From Casimicrobium huifangae (lineage in GTDB: Bacteria > Pseudomonadota > Gammaproteobacteria > Burkholderiales > Casimicrobiaceae): 64,000 bases of DNA. The notes beneath the pieces were generated by a model, which ran no database searches, had not been told where the DNA came from, and saw nothing but the letters and a program-made list of their open reading frames with translations. The stretch spans positions 4,014,436 through 4,078,435 of the forward strand of contig NZ_CP041352.1 in assembly GCF_009746125.1 (NCBI RefSeq), given 5' to 3'. This document shows positions 44,616-51,141 of the stretch, piece by piece; the stretch's first letter is position 1; each line of letters starts with the position of its first letter. The translations under genes were made by a program, and so were the position numbers.

Positions 44616-46223
44616 CTAGGGTGCGACGCCGAAGCCACACTGTTCGATGGCGTGGCGACGAATGAGCGCTGCGCTATTGCGCACTGCCGCCGGCGGAAAG
44701 TTGATGCCCTGCACAGCAGCGTTGCTGCTGACGCCGAACATCAGGCGGGTGAACAGCAGCGCATCGGTGTCAGCGCGGGCGACACCGTCGCCATCGAGGT
44801 CGAGGCTGCAGCGGCGATAGCCAAGCGGGCCACCGGCCAGCGCGATTACGCAGGCGTCGGCGCTCAAGGTTCCGGTGTTGCCACAGGCTGCTGCGACCAG
44901 CAGGCGTCCGCCCGGCTGCATGGCCAGCGCGAACGCCGCCTCCTGCAGGGTGGCGCTCGGTGACGTCGGATAAATGATCGCGACGCCGTTGCTGCCAAAG
45001 GAGGCATCCGTCTGCCCCTCGGGCAGATAACGGGCAACGCAGATGTCGGCGTCGGCCGCTGGCGTGACTTTCTGGCAAATGCCGGCGGCGACGATGCGGC
45101 CATCAGGTTGCAGCACCAGCGAGCGGATCGCACTGACGGGATGGGTTGCGGGCGCGGTCACCACCTTGCCGCTGGCAGCGAACGCCGCATCAAAAGTCGT
45201 GTCGGGGCTGCCGTTACCTAAGTAGCGGGCCAGGCACAGGCCATACACATTGGGTGAGATGCGGCAGCTACCGGCAGCGAGCAGCTTGCCATCCGGTTGC
45301 ACCAGCAAGGCATTGGCGGCGTCGTCCAGTTTGTCGGCAGCGAAACTCGTTGATACCCAGCCCGTGCCTGGTCCGAAATTGGTGTCGAGCGCGCCTGCTG
45401 CGCCCAAGCGCGCGACGCAGAAGTCGAGCGCGGTATCGAGGTTGGGGTGGCAACTACCGGCCGTGTGCAGACGGCCGAAGCGGTCAGTCGCCAGCGCATT
45501 GATCGACTCCTGTGCCGCCGGATCGCCCGACATCCGGAAAACTTGAATGCCGCCGGTGCCGAACGTGGGCCGCGGCGCGCCCGTGACTGCATCGTAGCTG
45601 GCCAGACAAGAGTTGCTCGGCGCGCCACACTGACCGGCGACGACGATGTTGCCGGCGGGGTCTAGCGCAACGGCGTGCGCCAGATCAGAGCCAGTGCCGG
45701 CCGAGAGCGCCGTCAGCACGCGGCCGGCGTTGCCAAACGCGGTATCGGGCGTGCCGTTGGCGAGGTATCGCACCACACAGAAGTCGTAGCCGCCGGTGTC
45801 GCTGTTGCAGGTGCCGGCGACGACCACCTTGCCGTCAGGCTGCAGCAGCATGGCCTGCGGAATGTCGCTGCCGAAGCCGGGCGTAACGTGGGTCACGGTG
45901 AGGCCGGCGCTGCCAAAGCTCGTGTCGGCCTGACCGTTGCCGAGCAGCCGCATCACGCAAAACGCGGTCTTCTGCACCGAGATGCCGCGGCAGCCGCCGG
46001 CAAACAGTACCTTGCCATCGGGCTGGCTGACAATCGCCTGCGCCTGACTCAACTGGCCGCTGAGGCTCAAGAACCAGCGCGAGACGCCGCCGCCGAAACT
46101 GGCGTCATAGTCGGCAGGCGCCGCATGCGCGACACCAGGGATGGTGATCAGCGACACGTCGAGCATGGCGACCATGCAGGCAACGCGCGCCCACCGTCGC
46201 CAAAAGCAGTTTTTCTGATTCAT
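44616..46223 (-). CDS. Secreted delta-60 (DUF5122) seven-repeat protein B
   Basis: This 535-aa paralog of protein A starts at ATG 46223 with a signal peptide (VACMVAMLDVSLITIPGVAHA). Seven repeats with the same cysteine pairing are visible, such as VVVAGTCNSDTGGYDFCVVR and LHTAGSCHPNLDTALDFCVAR; the third has a shorter Cys spacing (QCGAPSNSCLAS). The C-terminal module reads CSLDLDGDGVARADTDALLF, then a conserved GINFPPAAVRN and a final QCGFG. It is probably co-transcribed with protein A, 18 bp away. Likely secreted or surface-bound; function unknown. Confidence 0.85.
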   Translation of the reverse strand: MNQKNCFWRRWARVACMVAMLDVSLITIPGVAHAAPADYDASFGGGVSRWFLSLSGQLSQAQAIVSQPDGKVLFAGGCRGISVQKTAFCVMRLLGNGQADTSFGSAGLTVTHVTPGFGSDIPQAMLLQPDGKVVVAGTCNSDTGGYDFCVVRYLANGTPDTAFGNAGRVLTALSAGTGSDLAHAVALDPAGNIVVAGQCGAPSNSCLASYDAVTGAPRPTFGTGGIQVFRMSGDPAAQESINALATDRFGRLHTAGSCHPNLDTALDFCVARLGAAGALDTNFGPGTGWVSTSFAADKLDDAANALLVQPDGKLLAAGSCRISPNVYGLCLARYLGNGSPDTTFDAAFAASGKVVTAPATHPVSAIRSLVLQPDGRIVAAGICQKVTPAADADICVARYLPEGQTDASFGSNGVAIIYPTSPSATLQEAAFALAMQPGGRLLVAAACGNTGTLSADACVIALAGGPLGYRRCSLDLDGDGVARADTDALLFTRLMFGVSSNAAVQGINFPPAAVRNSAALIRRHAIEQCGFGVAP

Positions 46224-46257
46224 GCCGGACAACAACGTGAACGGCGGCAGTTCTTGC

Positions 46258-46641
46258 TCACGCCACGCCATCACGCACCAGCCGCGCCATGCCGTGACAG
46301 TGAACATCGCGGCGACGCTGATAGGCAAATTGCGACCCGACCTCCGGCGCGCAGGGAGTGGCGACCAGCGCAAGGTTTTCCATCACCAGCAGCGTGCAGC
46401 GCTCGTATTCGGCATCGGAAAAATCTGCAACCACCAGCACGCGCAGGCGGCAACAGCTTTCTTCGTAAAGTGCCATTTGTATTGGGATGTCAGCGCCAAA
46501 ATGCTTGAAGTCGGGTTTTTTCAAAACAGGCTCCCGTGCCCAATGTCGTGGTCGTTTCAGCAAAAAGCCGTTATGCTTTTTCACCGCTTGCTGCAGTGAT
46601 GGCGCGCCGCGCTTCGCGGTAACGTCCATGCCAATGTCCAT
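46258..46641 (-). CDS. Hypothetical 127-aa protein upstream of delta-60 protein B (doubtful)
   Basis: The frame lies in the 514-bp gap between protein B and the sigma factor, on the same strand as protein B and 34 bp ahead of it. It contains a protein-like stretch LRVLVVADFSDAEYERCTLL followed by VMENLALVATP. AAGG lies about 14 bases before the ATG. A similar-sized frame exists on the other strand, and neither resembles a known family. Treat as possible only. The rest of the gap shows no other feature. Confidence 0.3.
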   Translation of the reverse strand: MDIGMDVTAKRGAPSLQQAVKKHNGFLLKRPRHWAREPVLKKPDFKHFGADIPIQMALYEESCCRLRVLVVADFSDAEYERCTLLVMENLALVATPCAPEVGSQFAYQRRRDVHCHGMARLVRDGVA

Positions 46642-46737
46642 TCACTTGCGCCTTTGTTTGCATCCTTGTCACTGCAAACGCGGGACGCCGTCAGAATTGC
46701 TCATTTCACCGCCCGATCACGGGCCAACAGGTTGCCC

Positions 46738-47283
46738 TTGAACGATCCCGCTCCGCCCGTTTTCAACTTTGATGCCGCCGATCCGGCTGCCGCCTATCAG
46801 GCGGTATATGCCGAGCTCAAGCGGGTGGCGCGCAGCCAGTTGCGCAGCCAGTCAAATCTGACCGACCTCCCGGCCACCGTGCTGGTACACGAGAGCTTTG
46901 CGCGCATGGCGAAGCTCGGCTCCACGCTCTCGCGCGAGGCGTTCTTCAGCTACGCCGCCCGTGCCATGCGCAGCGTGGTGATCGACTATGTGCGGGCACG
47001 GCAGACCGACAAGCGCGACGGCATTGATGTCAGCCTCACGCTGGCCGGTGAGCTCGCGGCCCCGACGCTGGACAACGACCGCATCCTTGCCGTTGATCGC
47101 GCCCTGCACGAGCTGAAAGAGATCGACCAGCGCGCACACGATCTCGTCGAACTGCGCTACTTCGCCGGTTTCACGCTGGAAGAATGCGCCGAGCAGCTCG
47201 GCATCTCAATGGCCACCGCCACCCGCGACTGGCAGAAGGCGCGCGCCTTTCTGGCCGACGTACTGGAGCCTGGCGCACGCTAG
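46738..47283 (+). CDS. ECF RNA polymerase sigma factor, TIGR02999 / ECF43-like
   Basis: This 181-aa sigma factor has region 2 (YAELKRVARSQLRSQSNLTD, then LPATVLVHESFARMAKLGS and FFSYAARAMRSVVIDYVRAR) and region 4 (HDLVELRYFAGFTLEECAEQ, then LGISMATATRDWQKARAFL). Region 2.2 lacks the usual acidic D-A-E-D motif and has Thr47 there instead (PATVLVHE). In the ECF43 group, EcfP of Vibrio is activated by phosphorylation of a Thr in this place by kinase PknT. No ATG fits: the TTG at 46738, with AGG 6 bases upstream, gives the usual length, and the frame is open back to 46654. A Ser/Thr kinase lies 3.9 kb downstream. Confidence 0.88.
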   Translation: MNDPAPPVFNFDAADPAAAYQAVYAELKRVARSQLRSQSNLTDLPATVLVHESFARMAKLGSTLSREAFFSYAARAMRSVVIDYVRARQTDKRDGIDVSLTLAGELAAPTLDNDRILAVDRALHELKEIDQRAHDLVELRYFAGFTLEECAEQLGISMATATRDWQKARAFLADVLEPGAR

Positions 47284-47405
47284 CGGCTGGCCATCGTGCG
47301 CCGCGCGATGAGCAAATCGGTACCGTTTTGACGTTCTTTCAAATGGCGCAGACACCACGACGTTTGCTGCCCGTCTGTCTGAACCTCAAATTGGGAGCCG
47401 TTCCA

Positions 47406-49118
47406 ATGCCAACCAGATACCTGCGGCGATCCACGTCGCCATTCACCGTTGCGCGCCAGTCATTCGCCGCACTGCTTGCGCTGGCAGCGGGTGCTGCGTA
47501 CGCCATTGCTGGCAGCACTGACACTTCGTTCGCGGCAGGCGTGGGGCGTTACGCCTTCAACTTCAACAACTCGGCGGCGCAGGAGGCAAGAGCCTTGGCC
47601 GTGCAGCAGGACGGCAAAATCATCATCGTCGGCGGTTGCCATAACGGCATCGACAGCGACTTCTGCATTGCCCGCCTGACTGCCAACGGCGCACTCGACA
47701 CCACTTTCGTCGGACCGCAGGGCAACGCTGGCGGCAAGTTCCTGCTGCCGATCGGCGATGGCAACGACGGCGCCGTCGCCGTGGCCGTACAACCTGATGG
47801 CCGAATCATCGTGGCCGGAACCTGTACCGTGGGAGCGGTCAACAAGTTTTGCCTCGCACGCCTGCAAGGCGATGGCAGCCTCGATACCAGTTTCAATGGC
47901 CCTGACGCCGCCGGCACCGGCGAGGGCAACGGCCAGGGCCGCTTCAGCTTCGGCGTCGCTGGTAGCGGGCCGGAGTCGCTGGTTGCGCTGGCGCTGCAGC
48001 CGGACGGCAAGATCCTGGTCGCCGGTACCTGCAGCCCGACGGGCGTTTCCCTGTTCTGTCTGGCCCGGTTGAACGCCAGCGGCAGCTTCGACAGCAGCTT
48101 CAACGGCCCCGACGCTGCGGGCACTGGTGCCGGTGCTGGCCACGGCAGATTTGCGCTGGCGGTCGGCGGTGGCCACAACGCGGCGTCGGCGATGACGCTG
48201 CAGGCCGACGGCAAGATCATCGTCGTTGGCTCCTGTCAGAACGGCGCCACCGCAGTGGATTTCTGCGCGGTGCGGCTGATGGCAGCCGACGGTCGTTTCG
48301 ACCTCTTCTTTGACGGCGGCGACAACATCGTCACGCTCAATGGCAATGGCAAAGTCCTCATGCCAATCACGTCCGGTTCGAGCAACGACTTCGCCTCGAC
48401 TGTGGCGATACGTCCCGATGGCATGATCTACATCGTCGGGTCGTGCTGGAATGGCAGCAACTACGACTTCTGCGGCACCCGGCTCGAACAGGGCAGTGGC
48501 CGCAGGATGATTTTCTACGGTACCGGCTTCAACGGCTTCGCGCAGCCTGTCGGCACCGGTGACGACTTCGCTACCGGCGTGCTGTTTCAGACTGACGGCA
48601 AGTTCATCATCACCGGTCAGTGCCTGAGCGGCTTGGTGTACCAGTTCTGCGCCGCACGCTTCCATGCCGACGGCGGGCTCGACGTATCGTTCGACAGTGT
48701 GCTGAATGGCGCCGGCCGCATTCTGCTGCCACCAATCCTTGCGGATGATCGCGCCAATGCCAGCGCATTGCAGGTGTCGGCCACCGTGAGCGGATCATCG
48801 AACTATCGGACTGAATACCGGCTGCTGCTCACCGGCAAGTGCACCCAGGGCAGCATCAGTTTCTTCTGCGTGACGCGACTGCTGCTGGGTGACAACGGCG
48901 CGCAGCAATGCGCGCTCGATATCGACGGCGATGGCCGCATGCTGGCCACGGTTGACGGGCTGATCGCGACGCGTCTGATGCTGGGCATCCGAGGCCCGGC
49001 AGTCATCGCCGGGATTACCTTTCCGGCCGGTGCAACCCGCAGCGACTGGCCAGCGATCCAGCGCTACCTGAGCAGCCAGTGCGGCGCGGTGCTGAGTCCT
49101 GATCTCGCGGCGCAGTAA
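47406..49118 (+). CDS. Secreted delta-60 (DUF5122) seven-repeat protein C
   Basis: The 570-aa paralog starts at ATG 47406, with GGGAG about 8 bases upstream and a signal peptide (SFAALLALAAGAAYAIA). Seven repeats carry the same Cys pairs: IVGGCHNGIDSDFCIAR, VAGTCTVGAVNKFCLAR, TGQCLSGLVYQFCAAR and others. Blades two and three end in SFNGPDAAGTG, nearly identical, indicating recent duplication. The tail has CALDIDGDGRMLATVDGLIA, GITFPAGATRSDW and a final SSQCGA, the shared module. It lies directly downstream of the sigma factor gene (122 bp), the best candidate for a target gene. Confidence 0.86.
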   Translation: MPTRYLRRSTSPFTVARQSFAALLALAAGAAYAIAGSTDTSFAAGVGRYAFNFNNSAAQEARALAVQQDGKIIIVGGCHNGIDSDFCIARLTANGALDTTFVGPQGNAGGKFLLPIGDGNDGAVAVAVQPDGRIIVAGTCTVGAVNKFCLARLQGDGSLDTSFNGPDAAGTGEGNGQGRFSFGVAGSGPESLVALALQPDGKILVAGTCSPTGVSLFCLARLNASGSFDSSFNGPDAAGTGAGAGHGRFALAVGGGHNAASAMTLQADGKIIVVGSCQNGATAVDFCAVRLMAADGRFDLFFDGGDNIVTLNGNGKVLMPITSGSSNDFASTVAIRPDGMIYIVGSCWNGSNYDFCGTRLEQGSGRRMIFYGTGFNGFAQPVGTGDDFATGVLFQTDGKFIITGQCLSGLVYQFCAARFHADGGLDVSFDSVLNGAGRILLPPILADDRANASALQVSATVSGSSNYRTEYRLLLTGKCTQGSISFFCVTRLLLGDNGAQQCALDIDGDGRMLATVDGLIATRLMLGIRGPAVIAGITFPAGATRSDWPAIQRYLSSQCGAVLSPDLAAQ

Positions 49119-49159
49119 GCGCTCGTACGCTTGCCGACGCGGCGCGCCACGATCTCTGC

Positions 49160-50890
49160 CTAACGGTGCCGGCGACGCTGGTGCCAGGCTGCAACAACAA
49201 GCAGCAGCGTCAGCATCAGCGCCGCTAACGACCCGCCAGTCGGCACCGCCACCGCAGTTGCCAGCGCGAAGGTCGCGGTCACCGAGCAGTTCGCGTTCAC
49301 CACCCCGGTCACGTACTTGCCACTGCTGCTCAGCGTGCCGGCGCAGCCGGTGACGCTGGCAATCACGTAACCCGCGTCCGGCGTCACCGTCAGCTCGGTA
49401 CGTCCGCCCTGTGCAATCTGGAACGGCGCGGCCGGCGAAATGCGGCCATGCGCGCCCGCGATCGGCGTGATCGTGAACTGCGGCGTGATGGCGGTGAAGC
49501 TGACGGTGATCGAACAGTCCGCCGTCACCGGGCTGGCGGTGGTGAACTGGTTGCCGCCGAAGGTAAAACCGTTGACGCCGCAGGTGGTCTGCGCGCTGGC
49601 GCGATAGCCCGGATCCGGCACTGCGGTGAAGCTCACATAGCTGCCGAACAGGATCGCTCGCAACCCGATCGGCGTGACCGTGCCCGGACCGGTGCTACTG
49701 ATGGTCACCGCGAACATGGTGTTGTCAAACACCGGCGCCACGTTGCAGTTGGCGTTGATGAACACGATCGTGTAGCTGGTGCCCACCCATTGCCCCGCCG
49801 GGCAGTTGCCACCGACCACCACACCGTAGCCCGCATTCGGCACGATGGCGAAACTGGCGCCACCGTTGACACCGGCGAGCTGCGGCGTACCGGGGAATAT
49901 TTCGCCATTCGGCGCTGCCACTGGTGTGACGGTGTAATTGACGCTGCAATCACGCGACCACGGCGCAACACCCGTCGCGGTGTCCCACGCCGCATCGCTG
50001 CTCACGGTCAGCGCATTCGGGCACAGACGCGAGTTGTTGGCGGTAAGGTTGTTCGGCGACGGCACCGCCGGGATGGTGCCGGTCAGCAGGTTGTTGCCGA
50101 CGTCGATACCACCCAGACCGCTCAGCCCTGCGAGCGACGGCAAGGCGCCACTCAGTCGGTTGTTCTGTAGCGACAGGGTTTGCAGTTGCGCCAGTCCGGT
50201 CAGTGTCGGGATATTGCCGCTCAGTTGATTGCTCGACAGATCGACGCGTTGCAGATTGCCGAGTCCGGCAAGTACCGGAATGCTGCCCGACAAACGATTG
50301 TTGTTGAGCGCCACGGTGCGCAGTGCCGCCAGCCCGGTAAGCGCAGGAACGCTGCCGGTCAGGCGATTGTTGCTCGCCAACACAGTCTGCAGCGATGTCA
50401 AACCGCTCCACGAGCCGATGTTGCCATCAAGCTGATTGCGGCTCAGATTAAGCGTCTGCAATGCCGTCATGCCGGTGAGCGTCGGGATGCCGCCGGTGAG
50501 CCGGTTGCCGTCGGCAATGAAACTGCGCAGGTTGCCGAGCTGATTGATTGACGTGGGCAGCGTGCCAACGAGATTGCGTACGCTCAGGTTGATCTCCAGC
50601 ACCGTCGTCTGCCCGGCATCGCAGGTCACGCCGCCCCACGCGCATTCGCTGCCAGCGGCGCCCGTCCAGGCTGGCGTGACGCCAGTCCAGCCGGCGCCAT
50701 TGGTGGCACTGTAGAGATCAAGCAGCACTTGCCTTTCGGCGGCCGGGATGGCGGCAACGGCGCCCCACGTAATGCCGGCAAACGCCGTTGAAAGCAGGAT
50801 TCGTACGAGGCGGCCAACCATCGACGTCGCACGCGGGACTCGGCCGGCACCGTCGAAATGTTGTTCAGGGGTGCGGCGACTGATCATCAT
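49160..50890 (-). CDS. Secreted leucine-rich-repeat protein with InlB-like repeats and C-terminal sorting-like tail
   Basis: This 576-aa exported protein begins with a signal segment, then a plant-type LRR cap (LLDLYSATNGAGWTG, CAWGGVTCD). About eight LRRs of roughly 23 residues follow (residues about 95-285), e.g. LQTLNLSRNQLDGNI and LRTVALNNNRLSGSIP. Three beta repeats of about 75 residues follow, each with a Cys pair and an AGY turn (VTPDAGYVIASVTGC...NCSVTATF), like divergent InlB B-repeats. The tail VPTGGSLAALMLTLLLV plus QRRRHR is a motif-membrane-Arg signal close to GlyGly-CTERM or IPTL-CTERM. It is convergent with protein C. Confidence 0.85.
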   Translation of the reverse strand: MMISRRTPEQHFDGAGRVPRATSMVGRLVRILLSTAFAGITWGAVAAIPAAERQVLLDLYSATNGAGWTGVTPAWTGAAGSECAWGGVTCDAGQTTVLEINLSVRNLVGTLPTSINQLGNLRSFIADGNRLTGGIPTLTGMTALQTLNLSRNQLDGNIGSWSGLTSLQTVLASNNRLTGSVPALTGLAALRTVALNNNRLSGSIPVLAGLGNLQRVDLSSNQLSGNIPTLTGLAQLQTLSLQNNRLSGALPSLAGLSGLGGIDVGNNLLTGTIPAVPSPNNLTANNSRLCPNALTVSSDAAWDTATGVAPWSRDCSVNYTVTPVAAPNGEIFPGTPQLAGVNGGASFAIVPNAGYGVVVGGNCPAGQWVGTSYTIVFINANCNVAPVFDNTMFAVTISSTGPGTVTPIGLRAILFGSYVSFTAVPDPGYRASAQTTCGVNGFTFGGNQFTTASPVTADCSITVSFTAITPQFTITPIAGAHGRISPAAPFQIAQGGRTELTVTPDAGYVIASVTGCAGTLSSSGKYVTGVVNANCSVTATFALATAVAVPTGGSLAALMLTLLLVVAAWHQRRRHR

Positions 50891-50897
50891 CTTTTTA

Positions 50898-50994
50898 ATG
50901 AAATCCTTATTGGATATGGGCTAAGAGCCAAAAAAGCACAATATCGACTTCCATGCCAATCGGGCAGCAAGCCCAATTTGAATAAGGCTTTCAT
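50898..50994. repeat. Intergenic palindromic repeat, copy 5
   Basis: This 97-bp palindrome has 14-bp ends with one mismatch, ATGAAATCCTTATT (50898-50911) and AATAAGGCTTTCAT (50981-50994). TCGA (50944-50947) lies at the midpoint. Pairing extends inward through GGGCT/AGCCC. It lies between the kinase and LRR genes. It lacks the outer AGCTTTT arms of the other copies. Confidence 0.68.
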
Positions 50995-51141
50995 CCAAAA
51001 GTCATATCGAGAAGTCCGAGACGGCTGCACGCTGCCCGATTCGCGCAGAGCTATTGGTGCAAACGCATTGCTGGCGAGAACTTGCTCAGGGGATGCGACG
51101 GCTGACGCCGTGCGCCGGTGACAACGCCCGGGAACGCGTCG

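Noticed and set aside
47460-48665. 401-codon minus-strand frame across delta-60 protein C
   Set aside because: Antisense to a clear repeat protein; its residue composition is that of a GC-rich shadow frame.
42963-49118. Repeated DNA in the delta-60 region considered as a CRISPR or tandem array
   Set aside because: The periodicity is in protein repeats of about 60-80 codons, with diverged DNA and no constant repeat-spacer structure.
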